A stretch of DNA of 64,000 nucleotides from Staphylococcus pseudoxylosus (GTDB lineage: Bacteria; Bacillota; Bacilli; Staphylococcales; Staphylococcaceae). The DNA is taken from NCBI RefSeq assembly GCF_003697915.1, contig NZ_RCVN01000006.1, forward strand, positions 1 to 64,000, written 5' to 3'. Under the pieces are notes generated by a model. It worked only from the letters and a program-made list of their open reading frames with translations, was not told where the DNA came from and searched no databases. The translations under genes and the position numbers were made by a program. This document shows, piece after piece, positions 53,489-62,713 of the stretch. Each line of letters opens with the position of its first letter. Position 1 is the first letter of the stretch.

Positions 53489-54446
53489 AGTTATGTCTTC
53501 CTTTCATTAGCAAGATTAAGAAAATAATAGTGCCAAAGACACCAATTGTTAAACCAATATTAATCTCATATGGATAAACAATCAGTCTGCCGACAATGTC
53601 TGAAAACATAACAAAAATTGCACCTAACATCGCTGTATGTGGTAAAGCATTTTTCAAATGATCTCCTCTAAAGATCGAGACAATGTTTGGAACAATAAGT
53701 CCTAAGAAAGGTAATGTTCCTACAGTAACAACAACTAAGGCTGTGATTGTGGCTGTAATAAATAATCCAATGTTAATAACTCTTTCATAGTTAACACCCA
53801 AATTATTACTGAAATCTTTCCCCATTCCTGCGATTGTAAAATGATTCGCAAAAATATATGTAAATATTAGTAACGGAATACTTAAGTATAAAATTTCGTA
53901 TCTTCCACTCGTAATAATGGCAAAGTTGCCATTTAACCAGTTACCGATACTTTGAACGGTATTCGTTCTAAGCGCTATAAAAGTCGCAAAACTCGAAACA
54001 ATACCACCGAGCATGATACCTAACAGCGGAATAAAAATAACATCGGTAAAGCGAATATATTGAACTAACTTTACAAATAAAAAAGTACCCGCAATACTCA
54101 AGACTACTGCAAAAACTAATTTAATCATGATATTTTCTTGAGGGAAAAATATCATTGATATTAGGATACCTAGTTTCGCCCATTCCATAGTTCCAGCTGT
54201 AGTTGGACTTACAAATTTATTTTGCATCATTTGTTGCATGATCAAGCCAGCAAGTGCTAGCGTACTACCTGATATTAATATACTGACAGTTCTTGGAATT
54301 CTACTTGAGACAATAATATTCATTTGCTCTTTAGACAGTGTGAAAATGTCAGTAATAGAAACCTTACTCACACCTATAAAAAGAGAAAGGATAGTAAGTA
54401 ATGATAAAATGATAGCTAAAACTATACCATTTAATAAGAATTTCAT
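53478..54446 (-). CDS. sstA: Siderophore ABC transporter permease SstA
   Basis: 322 aa, FecCD-type permease. RIPRTVSILISGSTLALAG near residues 49-67 and NNLGVNYERVINIGL near 214-228 are the conserved loops; LPFLGLIVPNIVS is the equivalent of the family's late membrane motif. First gene of sstABCD. A perfect Fur box lies 61 bp upstream, so iron repression is expected. Confidence 0.94.
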   Translation of the reverse strand: MKFLLNGIVLAIILSLLTILSLFIGVSKVSITDIFTLSKEQMNIIVSSRIPRTVSILISGSTLALAGLIMQQMMQNKFVSPTTAGTMEWAKLGILISMIFFPQENIMIKLVFAVVLSIAGTFLFVKLVQYIRFTDVIFIPLLGIMLGGIVSSFATFIALRTNTVQSIGNWLNGNFAIITSGRYEILYLSIPLLIFTYIFANHFTIAGMGKDFSNNLGVNYERVINIGLFITATITALVVVTVGTLPFLGLIVPNIVSIFRGDHLKNALPHTAMLGAIFVMFSDIVGRLIVYPYEINIGLTIGVFGTIIFLILLMKGRHNYAN

Positions 54447-54506
54447 AATGATGTACCTCTAATCCTTTCATAATTGCGAATTATTCATGATGTTAACCAA
54501 TGGTTA

Positions 54507-54521
54507 TGATAATCATTATCA
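54507..54521. promoter_or_regulatory. Fur box of the sst operon
   Basis: TGATAATCATTATCA is an exact 7-1-7 Fur palindrome. A second overlapping GATTATCATAA extends it to about 54531. It lies 61 bp before the sstA start. Confidence 0.9.
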
Positions 54522-54756
54522 GTGATTATCATAAAATTTTACCATTTTTAAACGTAAATTCAATAGTAATCAGTGATTTAAATAAAAGTATTTAATTGCA
54601 AACTATATACAAAAAATATTAAATTTACTATTTATCATTTATTTGAAATTTTATTCTATTGCTATGAGTTATTTAACTATTTATTTGGATAGCTTTTCCA
54701 TTAATTTCTTGCTGAAATATTTAATGGGCTAAAAGTAGCTACTCATTACCATATAA

Positions 54757-54795
54757 AATAAGCCTTCTAAAAGTTTAACTTTTAGAAGGCTTATT
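54757..54795 (-). terminator. Terminator of nrdIEF
   Basis: AATAAGCCTTCTAAAAG and CTTTTAGAAGGCTTATT are perfect 17-bp arms with a 5-nt loop; the minus strand then reads U-rich. Confidence 0.9.
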
Positions 54796-54843
54796 GGTTT
54801 TATAATCATTATTAGCACACTAGGCTAATCTTATATTTATACT

Positions 54844-55812
54844 TTAGTCTTCGAAAACAAAGTCTTCGTCTTTTAACGCTTCAACGTTTAAAGCTAATGT
54901 GTAGCCATCACCTTTTACGGAGAAGAAGTCATGGTTTTTAGTAGTAGTATCTAAAGCATTTTCAATGATTGGATTAAATTCACGTTCTTCGAAATATGGA
55001 TCAAATCCTAAGTTAGACAGTGCTTTGTTGCCATTGTATCTAACATAGTTCAGTACATCTTCAGATAGACCAATATCATCATAAAGTGAATGTGTATAAG
55101 CAACTTCATTTCTATATAAATCTTCTAATAATTTATACATTTCTTGATCTGCTTGTTGTTTTTCACTTTCTGAAAGTTCATTGCGTAAACTTTGTGCATC
55201 CATACCAGTAAATACACCATGAATAGATTCATCTAATAATATTTTACGGATGATTTCTCCAGATGTAGTCATTTTACCTTGTCCTGCAAGATATAATGGG
55301 TAATAGAAACCAGAATAGAATAAGAATGTTTCTAAGAATACGCTTGACACGCGTGCCATATATTGATCATAAATCGAAGCTTCTTTGCCCCATAATTTAT
55401 GATAATTATCAATAATTTTATCTGATTTATATTTCAAATGAGGTTCTTCAATAACCCATTTGTCTAATAAATAGTTTGTTTCACTAGAAGGTAGTAATGT
55501 AGTAAAAATATGCGAATAACTTTTAGCGTGAATTTGTTCCATCATCGCCATAAACGAATAAACGGCTTTCTTACGTAAATCTGTCGTGTGTAACATGATC
55601 AGTGGCATACCATCATCTGCTTGATGAGTATCTAAGCCTGTTAATCCTGCTAAGGCTTTTTTAAATGCTTCTTTCTCAGGTTCAGATAACGTCTTCCAGC
55701 TTGCAATATCTTTAGATACTTTAAATTCCGTTTCTACCCACATTTGTGAAATATTTTGTCGCCAAAACATATTAGTCATGTCTTCTTGTGTATTCCAATT
55801 AACTGCTTTCAT
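54844..55812 (-). CDS. nrdF: Class Ib ribonucleotide reductase, beta subunit NrdF
   Basis: 322 aa. Carries the dimetal site and the tyrosyl radical used by NrdE. Ligands are recognisable in DTHQADDGMP, MMEQIHAKSYSHIF, the FYYPLYLAGQ region, and KILLDESIHG. With NrdI as flavodoxin partner, a dimanganese cofactor is likely. Follows nrdE by 115 bp. Confidence 0.97.
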   Translation of the reverse strand: MKAVNWNTQEDMTNMFWRQNISQMWVETEFKVSKDIASWKTLSEPEKEAFKKALAGLTGLDTHQADDGMPLIMLHTTDLRKKAVYSFMAMMEQIHAKSYSHIFTTLLPSSETNYLLDKWVIEEPHLKYKSDKIIDNYHKLWGKEASIYDQYMARVSSVFLETFLFYSGFYYPLYLAGQGKMTTSGEIIRKILLDESIHGVFTGMDAQSLRNELSESEKQQADQEMYKLLEDLYRNEVAYTHSLYDDIGLSEDVLNYVRYNGNKALSNLGFDPYFEEREFNPIIENALDTTTKNHDFFSVKGDGYTLALNVEALKDEDFVFED

Positions 55813-55927
55813 TTAGATAATGTCCCCTATCTAGTAAAAATTTAATTAAAGCAGTGATTGACAGCCTAATCTAATTCTTAGACTAGACTGTTCTATATAA
55901 TCACTTAACTTGGCTCTTATTGCTAAA

Positions 55928-58033
55928 TTATATTGAACAACTTGTACATTCTTCAACACTCAATAATTTATTTCTAGTGTAATATAAAGATTTTAATCCT
56001 TTATGATGTGCATATACATAAAGTCTAGATAGTTCACGTGTAGAAATTTCAGAATTTACATATAAAATTGTTGAAATACCTTGATCCACGTGCGTTTGAA
56101 TCGTTGAGATTAAATCTATTAATTTCATTTGATCTGTATTAAATGCAGATTTATAGTACCACATTGTCTCTGGTGATAAGAATGGCATTGGATAGAACGT
56201 CTCTGCATTACCATACGTACGGCGTTCAATTTGGTCAACGATTGGCATAACTGAACTAGTTGCATTTTGTACATATGAAATACTTTGTGTAGGTGCAATG
56301 GCTAAACGATATGCATGGAATAAACCATGTGTTTCAACTTCTTTTTGTAAAGCTTTCCAATCTTCAGCTGTTGGAACATCAAAACCTTCAAATAATTTAC
56401 GAACTTTTTCATATTTTGCTTCAAAGTTTTGAGTTGTGTAGAATGCGAAGTATTTACCATTTGCGTAATCAGATTTTTCGAAGTCTTTGTATACTTCTTG
56501 TCTTTCTTTAGCAATTTCCATTGAACGTTCAATAGAATAATAGTTCATCATCATAAAGAAAATGTTAACGAAATCTTTTGCTTCTTCAGATTCATAACCA
56601 ATTTTATTTTTAGCTAAGTAACCATGTAGATTCATTACACCTAATCCTACTGAATGTAACTCCCTATTAGCTTTTCTAACGCCAGGTGCATTCTGAATAT
56701 CCGCTTCATCACTAACAACCGTTAAAGCATCCATACCAGTGTGTACTGAGTCTTTGAATTTACCTGATTCCATCACATTAACAATATTTAATGAACCTAG
56801 ATTACATGAGATGTCACGCTTAATTTCATCTTCAGTGCCGTAATCATTAATAATAGAAGTCTCTTGTAATTGGAAAATTTCAGTACATAAGTTACTCATT
56901 TTAATTTGTCCAATATCAGAGTTAGCATGCACTTTGTTTGCATTATCTTTAAACATTAAATAGGGATAGCCTGATTGTAATTGTGTTTGTGCAATCATAT
57001 TTAACATTTCACGTGCGTCTTTTTTCTTCTTATCAACATTTGGGTTAGCAACAAGTTCATCGTAATATTCATCTAAGTTAATATCATCTAAAGTAACACC
57101 GTATTCTTTATAAATTGTGTGCGGTGCAAACATGTGGAAATCTTTGCCTTCTTTTGCAAGATCAAAGAACTTAGATGGCACAATTAACCCTGTTGAAATT
57201 GTAGACAAACGTAAATCTTCATCAGCGTTTACTTTTTTCGTATCTAAAAACTCTTCCACATCGTAATGGAAAATATTTAAATAAACTGCACCCGCGCCAG
57301 GACGTTGTCCAAGTTGATCTGCATAGCTAAAGCCACCTTCAAGTGATTTTGCAACTGGAAGTACACCTTTGGCAACGCCTTTAATACCTTTAATCGCTTC
57401 ACCACGTGCGCGTAACTTAGATAAATTAATAGCAACACCGCCACCAATTTTACTTAATTGTTTAGCTGTTGAATCAATGAAATTAATTGAATTTAAACTG
57501 TCATCTGTTTCAAGTAAGAAACAAGATACAAGTTCACCACGACGAGCACGACCAGCATTTAAGAATGTAGGTGTTGCCGGTTGGTAACGTTGCTCAACCA
57601 TTGCTGAAATAAATTGTTTAGCCGTCGCTTTATGACCATTTGCTAGATATAATGCAACAATTGCTACGTGTTGCTTGTAATCTTCTAAATATTGACTTTT
57701 ATCGTTTGTTTTTAAAGCATAATCTTTGAAAAACTTACTTGCAGACATGTAACTCGCAAATTTAAACGGAATACTTTTAGCGTAATCTGTTATTTCTATC
57801 AAATCTGCTTCTGAATATTTTGCAAATAAGTCAAAATAGAAATCATTATCAACGAGATAGTGAAGGCGTTCGATTTCAGTATCAAAGTATATCGTTTTGT
57901 CTTCTATTTCTTCTAAATATACTGCTAATGCTTCTTGATCCTTTTCTAAATTAAAAAAGCCATTATCTTTACGTTTAGTAACCTCGTTATTTAACTCAAT
58001 ATGATTGTATTTCTTCTCGTCCATAATCTTCAT
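55928..58033 (-). CDS. nrdE: Class Ib ribonucleotide reductase, alpha subunit NrdE
   Basis: Reduces ribonucleoside diphosphates to deoxy forms. 701 aa, the S. aureus length, no N-terminal ATP cone. The active-site Cys in GELVSCFLL and ISCNLGSLN, the Asn-Cys-Glu triad in [10 protein letters not shown] and the redox pair in the C-terminal tail EECTSCSI are visible. The frame runs 20 codons further up into nrdI, but AAGGTGGGG precedes the ATG at 58033, giving [20 protein letters not shown]. It overlaps nrdI by 38 bp. Confidence 0.98.
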   Translation of the reverse strand: MKIMDEKKYNHIELNNEVTKRKDNGFFNLEKDQEALAVYLEEIEDKTIYFDTEIERLHYLVDNDFYFDLFAKYSEADLIEITDYAKSIPFKFASYMSASKFFKDYALKTNDKSQYLEDYKQHVAIVALYLANGHKATAKQFISAMVEQRYQPATPTFLNAGRARRGELVSCFLLETDDSLNSINFIDSTAKQLSKIGGGVAINLSKLRARGEAIKGIKGVAKGVLPVAKSLEGGFSYADQLGQRPGAGAVYLNIFHYDVEEFLDTKKVNADEDLRLSTISTGLIVPSKFFDLAKEGKDFHMFAPHTIYKEYGVTLDDINLDEYYDELVANPNVDKKKKDAREMLNMIAQTQLQSGYPYLMFKDNANKVHANSDIGQIKMSNLCTEIFQLQETSIINDYGTEDEIKRDISCNLGSLNIVNVMESGKFKDSVHTGMDALTVVSDEADIQNAPGVRKANRELHSVGLGVMNLHGYLAKNKIGYESEEAKDFVNIFFMMMNYYSIERSMEIAKERQEVYKDFEKSDYANGKYFAFYTTQNFEAKYEKVRKLFEGFDVPTAEDWKALQKEVETHGLFHAYRLAIAPTQSISYVQNATSSVMPIVDQIERRTYGNAETFYPMPFLSPETMWYYKSAFNTDQMKLIDLISTIQTHVDQGISTILYVNSEISTRELSRLYVYAHHKGLKSLYYTRNKLLSVEECTSCSI

Positions 58034-58394
58034 TGAAATGCCCCACCTTATCTTTAAATTCGCTAATATCATTTTGTGTTCCTTGTACCTCAAATTTCAT
58101 TAATAAAGGAACTTGATATTTTTCTGATATAGACCGTCCAGCTTTCGCAAAGTTTTGACCCCAATTGCGATTTCCGCTCGCTGCAACGCCTTTTAATAAA
58201 TTTTTATTTACATCTAAAAATGACTGAACTGGTTGTGGTACTTCACCAAATCCTATCGTTCCAGTGACCAATATGAATGGTTCTTCAATTTTCTCAGAAC
58301 AATTACTCTGTGTAATTTCCATCACATTTGTAAGCTCAGTTTTTTTGATGAATCTGCGCACATTGCCGGAAAATGAAAAATAGACAACCTTCAT
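57996..58394 (-). CDS. nrdI: NrdI flavodoxin-like protein
   Basis: 132 aa. Flavodoxin-type FMN protein that supplies oxidant to assemble the Mn(III)2-tyrosyl radical in Nrd[14 protein letters not shown] is the phosphate loop and [11 protein letters not shown] the FMN loop, followed by [18 protein letters not shown]. First gene of nrdIEF, with AAAGGTGG before the ATG. Confidence 0.97.
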   Translation of the reverse strand: MKVVYFSFSGNVRRFIKKTELTNVMEITQSNCSEKIEEPFILVTGTIGFGEVPQPVQSFLDVNKNLLKGVAASGNRNWGQNFAKAGRSISEKYQVPLLMKFEVQGTQNDISEFKDKVGHFNEDYGREEIQSY

Positions 58395-58513
58395 TGGACC
58401 ACCTTCTTTCTATATTTAACTCATATTTTATTAATGAAAAATCACAACTATAAAATCGAACTATTGCAATTCATACTTAAAGGATGATAGGTAACATTAA
58501 CTTTTGGAGTGAA

Positions 58514-58551
58514 CCACTATATATAGTAAACTTGTTATCTATATATTGGTA
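58514..58551. promoter_or_regulatory. Paired NrdR boxes upstream of nrdIEF
   Basis: Cores CTATATATAG (58517-58526) and CTATATATTG (58539-58548) both fit the NrdR core CWATATATWG. Their centres are 22 bp apart, close to two helical turns, the usual tandem layout for this ATP-cone repressor. They lie 120-157 bp before nrdI. Confidence 0.75.
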
Positions 58552-58664
58552 TGTAAAAAATCATTAATTAAGTATTTATGCTTGATTTGTCATTATTAAA
58601 CGCTCTCAATGGTGTTATTTTACTTAAAATTTGGTTTATTATAAATAAAGTGACCACGTATATA

Positions 58665-58684
58665 AACCACAATATATTGTGGTT
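58665..58684. promoter_or_regulatory. Third NrdR-like palindrome
   Basis: AACCACAATATATTGTGGTT is a perfect 20-bp palindrome whose core CAATATATTG fits the NrdR consensus. It lies about 150 bp further from nrdI than the paired boxes, so it may serve an upstream promoter or a loop. Confidence 0.6.
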
Positions 58685-58993
58685 CGTTTTGACCATCAAT
58701 ACTATATTATGTGTTTCATTATACATAATTCAGAACCTTATTTAAAGACCTTTGTTTTTGACAAAATGTTGAAGAACAGAGATAAATGGCACCAATTCAA
58801 CTTTAAACTGATATTTTCGGTTACAAAAAAATTTTTTTCTAAATTTAAGGTTTTTTCATTTGCTTTTTTTGAAAATCTTGTAACGCTTGATTTAGCGTGG
58901 TTTAGGTATTAAACCCCTTCACATTGTCCACAACACATATCACACAAACTATAAATTCTATTTGGATAAATTATAAATCGCTATACCAAAAAC

Positions 58994-59028
58994 AGAACAT
59001 TTGTTCGTTTATATAATCATAATATAGT
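58994..59028 (+). promoter_or_regulatory. Promoter of the EamA gene with an overlapping LexA-like box
   Basis: AGAACATTTGTTCG (58994-59007) matches the LexA consensus CGAACRNRYGTTYG with two mismatches, at the first base and at position 8 where R is T. It covers the -35 element TTGTTC (59001-59006), which is followed by a 16-bp spacer and TATAGT (59023-59028). The gene starts about 90 bp downstream. Confidence 0.5.
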
Positions 59029-59114
59029 TTCCTCAGACTTTCAAGGATATATACATATTCTAGAAATATATGCTAATATATATACGTTAAAAACTAACAA
59101 TTGAGGCGATACAT

Positions 59115-59996
59115 GTGAATCCTAAAGTTAAGGGTATCATTGCTATACTAATTTCAGCAGTTGGTTTTAGCTTTATGTCTGTTTTCTTCAGGCTAGCTGG
59201 TGACTTACCAGTATATCAAAAATCACTTGCTCGAAATTTAGTGGCAATGTTTATACCTATGTATTTTATTTTCAAATATAAACAACCCCTATTTGGTAAA
59301 CTCAGTAGTCAACCCCTGTTGATTTCACGTTCAACATTAGGTTTGATTGGTGTTTTGCTAAATATTTATGCCATAGATCATATGATTCTAAGCGATGCTG
59401 ATACTTTAATGAAGTTAAATCCATTTTGGACTATTTTACTTAGTTTAATATTTTTAAATGAAAAGGTTCGTAACTATCAATTTATAGCTATGATCGTAGC
59501 TATAGCAGGCATGTTATTTGTGATAAAACCAGAATTTTCATCATCTATGTTTCCAGCTATAGCAGGGTTATTATCTGGTATATTTGCAGCAAGTGCTTAC
59601 ACTTGTGTCAGGGCACTTAGTACACGCGAAGCACCCTATACGATTGTATTCTATTTTTCATTCTTTTCCATTATAGTTCTGATACCATTTACTATATTTA
59701 CATTTGAGCCAATGACAATGACTCAGGTATGGTATTTAATCGGTGCTGGTCTATCAGCTGCCGCAGGTCAAATCGGTATTACGCTTGCTTATAGCTATGC
59801 ACCTGCTAAAGATATTTCTATCTTTACTTATGCATCTATTATCTTTACCGCTTTATTTGGTTTCATCTTATTTGGTGAATCACCAGACTTTTACGCAGTA
59901 CTCGGCTATATGATTATCATTGGGTCTAGTTACTATATGTTTGAAAAAGCACGAAGACAACCTACTACAATTCAAAAAGCAGAACAAAAACCATAA
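59115..59996 (+). CDS. EamA/DMT-superfamily transporter
   Basis: 293 aa with ten predicted helices in two EamA repeats (about residues 8-138 and 145-283), for example [20 protein letters not shown] at the end of the first repeat and its counterpart [16 protein letters not shown] in the second. The C-terminus is basic and cytoplasmic. The substrate is unknown; drug/metabolite exporters of this family carry amino acids, nucleosides or other metabolites. GTG start after GAGGCG. queF begins 20 bp downstream, perhaps in the same unit. Confidence 0.88.
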   Translation: MNPKVKGIIAILISAVGFSFMSVFFRLAGDLPVYQKSLARNLVAMFIPMYFIFKYKQPLFGKLSSQPLLISRSTLGLIGVLLNIYAIDHMILSDADTLMKLNPFWTILLSLIFLNEKVRNYQFIAMIVAIAGMLFVIKPEFSSSMFPAIAGLLSGIFAASAYTCVRALSTREAPYTIVFYFSFFSIIVLIPFTIFTFEPMTMTQVWYLIGAGLSAAAGQIGITLAYSYAPAKDISIFTYASIIFTALFGFILFGESPDFYAVLGYMIIIGSSYYMFEKARRQPTTIQKAEQKP

Positions 59997-60016
59997 ATTT
60001 AAAGGAGTTTTCAATT

Positions 60017-60517
60017 ATGAGCGAAGGACGTAACACAGAAGATTTACAAGATATTACTTTACTTGGCAATCAAAATAATAAATATGAATTCGACTATGAC
60101 CCAGCAGTCTTAGAATCATTTGATAACAAACATCCAGGACGTGACTACTTTGTAAAATTTAATTGTCCAGAATTCACATCACTTTGTCCAATTACGGGCC
60201 AACCTGATTTTGCGACAATTTATATTTCTTATATACCAAATGTAAAAATGGTTGAGTCAAAATCATTAAAACTATACTTATTTAGTTTTAGAAATCACGG
60301 TGATTTCCATGAAGATTGTATGAATATCATTATGAATGACTTAATTGAATTAATGGACCCTCACTATATCGAAGTTTGGGGCAAATTCACGCCTCGTGGT
60401 GGTATTTCAATCGATCCTTATACGAATTATGGTCGCCCAGATTCTAAGTATGAAAAAATGGCAGAACATCGTTTAATGAATCACGATTTATATCCTGAAA
60501 AAATAGATAACCGTTAA
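60017..60517 (+). CDS. queF: NADPH-dependent 7-cyano-7-deazaguanine reductase QueF
   Basis: Reduces preQ0 to preQ1 in queuosine synthesis, the only nitrile reductase of primary metabolism. 166 aa of the short, single-domain type. Catalytic Cys57 in [12 protein letters not shown] and Asp64 follow the family; the NADPH motif ([20 protein letters not shown], residues about 76-95) is present. AAAGGAG precedes the ATG. No preQ1 riboswitch is visible in the 20-bp spacer. Confidence 0.97.
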   Translation: MSEGRNTEDLQDITLLGNQNNKYEFDYDPAVLESFDNKHPGRDYFVKFNCPEFTSLCPITGQPDFATIYISYIPNVKMVESKSLKLYLFSFRNHGDFHEDCMNIIMNDLIELMDPHYIEVWGKFTPRGGISIDPYTNYGRPDSKYEKMAEHRLMNHDLYPEKIDNR

Positions 60518-60531
60518 TTCTCTATTTCCAT

Positions 60532-60574
60532 AAACTATCAAAGAAACTTGACTACATGACATCTTTGATAGTTT
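60532..60574 (+). terminator. Terminator after queF
   Basis: AAACTATCAAAGA (60532-60544) and TCTTTGATAGTTT (60562-60574), perfect 13-bp arms, then ATTTTTTTA. Confidence 0.9.
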
Positions 60575-60643
60575 ATTTTTTTATATTTTTTTATCATTAA
60601 TTAACTGATTATTCATTAAATTTTGTACTTTTCATATATACAC

Positions 60644-60672
60644 TTGTTATTTTTGTAAAAACGGTATAGAAT
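60644..60672 (+). promoter_or_regulatory. Promoter of the first POT transporter gene
   Basis: TTGTTA (60644-60649), 17-bp spacer, TAGAAT (60667-60672), 30 bp before the start codon. Confidence 0.6.
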
Positions 60673-60701
60673 AAATCCAACCGTTTAGGGGGAGGGAATT
60701 T

Positions 60702-62216
60702 ATGAAAAAGATTGATTACACACACGAAGAAATAATGAAAAGTATTCCAAACAAAGGTTTCTTCGGACATCCAAAAGGACTAAGCACACTATTCTTCACT
60801 GAATTTTGGGAGAGATTCAGTTACTATGGTATGAAAGCCATTTTAATCTTTTACTTATATTATAGTGTAGCTGAAGGTGGTTTCGGATTAAGCCAAGCCG
60901 TCGCGATGCAAATCGTTGCAATATACGGTACCTTAATCTACATGTCAGGCGTGATTGGCGGTTGGATTGCTGATAGGGTTACCGGCACTCAAAATGCCGT
61001 TTTCTATGGTGGTATCCTAATCATGCTTGGTCATTTATTACTATCATTACCAAATAATTTAACATTAGTCATGATTGCATTAGCTGTCATCATTGCAGGT
61101 ACGGGTTTGCTAAAACCAAATATCTCAACTACAGTTGGTGAATTATATGATCGTAATGATGTACGCCGAGACGCTGCATTTACATTATTCTATATGGGAA
61201 TCAACTTAGGTAGCTTACTTGCACCGTTATTAACTGGTTTCTTACAAACTAGAATTAGTTTCCACGCAGGTTTCTTAGCTGCTGCAATCGGTATGTTCTG
61301 TGGTTTAGTTGTCTATGCGATTAAACGTAAGAAAAACTTAGGTTTTGCTGGACGTAACGTCCCAAATCCATTAACAAGACCAGAGCTTAAGAAATTCGGT
61401 TTTATATCTGGTGGTGTCATCTTATTATTTTTAGTTTATTTATTAGTTTTACATTTATTCAATGCACTGACGCTTGAAAACTTCAGTTTCTTAATTACTA
61501 TTTTAGGTATCGTATTACCTATTTACATTTTTATTAACATGATTGTAAGTAAAGATGTAACTAAAGATGAGCGTTCACGTGTATATAGTTACGTACCACT
61601 GTACATAACATCTGTAGCTTTTTGGATGATTCAAGAACAAGGCTCAACCATTTTAGCAACGTTTGCAGATAAAAAAACACAATTAGAAATGTCAGTCCTT
61701 ACCAATGGATTATTTGACTTTACAATCCCAGCAGCTTGGGCACAATCCTTAAATCCAATATTTATCGTTGTATTAGCACCAGTATTTGCAACATTATGGA
61801 TGAAATTAGGCAAACACAACCCGCCTACTGTATATAAATTTGCATTAGGTGCAATTATTGCTGGACTATCATATTTAGTCATGATTATTCCGTTAGCTAC
61901 AGGCAATGAGTTAATTAATCCATTATGGCTTGTACTGAGTTTCTTATTAATAACAATCGGTGAACTTTGTATCTCGCCTGTCGGTTTATCAACAACTACA
62001 AAATTAGCACCTATTACATTCACAGCACGTATGATGAGCTTATGGATGCTTAGTAACGCAACTGCACAAGGACTTAACGCACAACTCGTTGTTGTCTATA
62101 CTAAAATGGATCAAAGTGATTACTTCTTGTATTCAGGTCTTGTTGCGGTAGTTATCGGTGTATTATTACTGCTCATTTCACCAAAAGTGAAACGCGCAAT
62201 GAAAGGCGTTTATTAA
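60702..62216 (+). CDS. POT/PTR-family di- and tripeptide transporter (DtpT-like)
   Basis: 504 aa, proton-driven peptide importer with about 14 helices. The PTR2 signatures are present: FTEFWERFSYYGMKAILIFYL (helix 1, with the ExxER-type motif EFWERF, in pieces), GGWIADRVTGTQNAV, FYMGINLGSLLAPLLTG, and WMIQEQGSTI and ELCISPVGLS in the C-terminal half. AGGGGGAGGG precedes the ATG. Its paralogue follows 497 bp downstream. I leave out a symbol because two paralogues compete for dtpT. Confidence 0.92.
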   Translation: MKKIDYTHEEIMKSIPNKGFFGHPKGLSTLFFTEFWERFSYYGMKAILIFYLYYSVAEGGFGLSQAVAMQIVAIYGTLIYMSGVIGGWIADRVTGTQNAVFYGGILIMLGHLLLSLPNNLTLVMIALAVIIAGTGLLKPNISTTVGELYDRNDVRRDAAFTLFYMGINLGSLLAPLLTGFLQTRISFHAGFLAAAIGMFCGLVVYAIKRKKNLGFAGRNVPNPLTRPELKKFGFISGGVILLFLVYLLVLHLFNALTLENFSFLITILGIVLPIYIFINMIVSKDVTKDERSRVYSYVPLYITSVAFWMIQEQGSTILATFADKKTQLEMSVLTNGLFDFTIPAAWAQSLNPIFIVVLAPVFATLWMKLGKHNPPTVYKFALGAIIAGLSYLVMIIPLATGNELINPLWLVLSFLLITIGELCISPVGLSTTTKLAPITFTARMMSLWMLSNATAQGLNAQLVVVYTKMDQSDYFLYSGLVAVVIGVLLLLISPKVKRAMKGVY

Positions 62217-62300
62217 TTAACTTAATTGAACAGATGACTAGGAGAAATAATTTTATATACGGTGTAACTATGCTTCTGTCATCTATATTTAACTTGATTA

Positions 62301-62330
62301 ACAGCCCAAGACAATATTGTCTTGGGCTGT
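62301..62330 (+). terminator. Terminator after the first POT gene
   Basis: A perfect 30-bp palindrome (ACAGCCCAAGACAAT and its complement ATTGTCTTGGGCTGT), followed by TTT on the plus strand. Confidence 0.9.
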
Positions 62331-62389
62331 TTTCTCTTACGTTCAATTCTGACTACCTTTAAAAGCAGTTGATTTGAAATATCCCTGCC

Positions 62390-62536
62390 TTATATCTTTA
62401 TCCCACTAATACATTGCTGATCCTTATACATATGCGCTGTAGCCAGATTACTCCTAACCGCATCTCTAACCTCTTTCAGCGTGAGCATACCATTCTTAAC
62501 TAAAAATCCAACAGAAGCATCACCAATTTTATACAT
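62390..62536 (-). other. 48-codon open frame, possible gene remnant
   Basis: The minus strand between the two transporters reads MYKIGDASVGFLVKNG, then MLTLKEVRDAVRSNLATAHM, then YKDQQCISGIKI and TAA. The frame stays open about 15 codons further upstream with no clear ribosome site. The composition (ordinary amphipathic protein, codons GCG, CTG, CTC, AGG uncommon in neighbours) looks like genuine protein rather than noise. I do not recognise the family. It could be a decayed gene of foreign origin or a small real gene. Confidence 0.35.
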
Positions 62537-62604
62537 TCTATGAACACCACATTTTATATTTACTGGAATATAAAAATTATGCTATATTAACTAAAATTTA
62601 TCAG

Positions 62605-62636
62605 AATATTCAGAATATTGCTATTTTGAGAATATT
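62605..62636 (+). promoter_or_regulatory. Two CodY-like motifs upstream of the second POT gene
   Basis: AATATTCAGAATATT (62605-62619) matches 13 of 15 positions of the CodY consensus AATTTTCWGAAAATT; TATTTTGAGAATATT (62622-62636) matches 12. They lie 78-109 bp before the start codon. CodY represses peptide and amino-acid uptake genes when branched-chain amino acids are plentiful. Confidence 0.5.
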
Positions 62637-62713
62637 ATTGCAATTAAATTTAATTAAGCGTAAAATCTTTTTTATACATTTTTATTGGGAGCAAGGAAGG
62701 ACGGGAATGTTTT

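Larger units (their letters stand above)
54447..54843. other. 397-bp gap between sstA and nrdF
   Basis: Contains the Fur box of sstA (54507-54521) and the nrdF terminator (54757-54795). No gene supported. Confidence 0.6.
58395..59114. other. 720-bp divergent region between nrdI and the EamA gene
   Basis: The largest non-coding stretch in the window. It holds three NrdR-like boxes (58514-58529, 58536-58551, 58667-58682) and a LexA-like box with promoter (58994-59028). A 77-codon GTG-started frame at 58679-58912 lacks a ribosome site and is Phe/Lys-rich low complexity, so I do not call it a gene. Confidence 0.6.

Noticed and set aside
58679..58912. 77-codon GTG-started frame upstream of the EamA gene
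   Set aside because: Its start lies inside the NrdR-like palindrome, there is no Shine-Dalgarno, and the product is Phe/Lys low complexity.
59997..60016. preQ1 riboswitch before queF
   Set aside because: The 20-bp spacer contains only a ribosome site, too short for the aptamer.
61631..62023. 130-codon minus-strand frame
   Set aside because: Antisense shadow of the first POT transporter.
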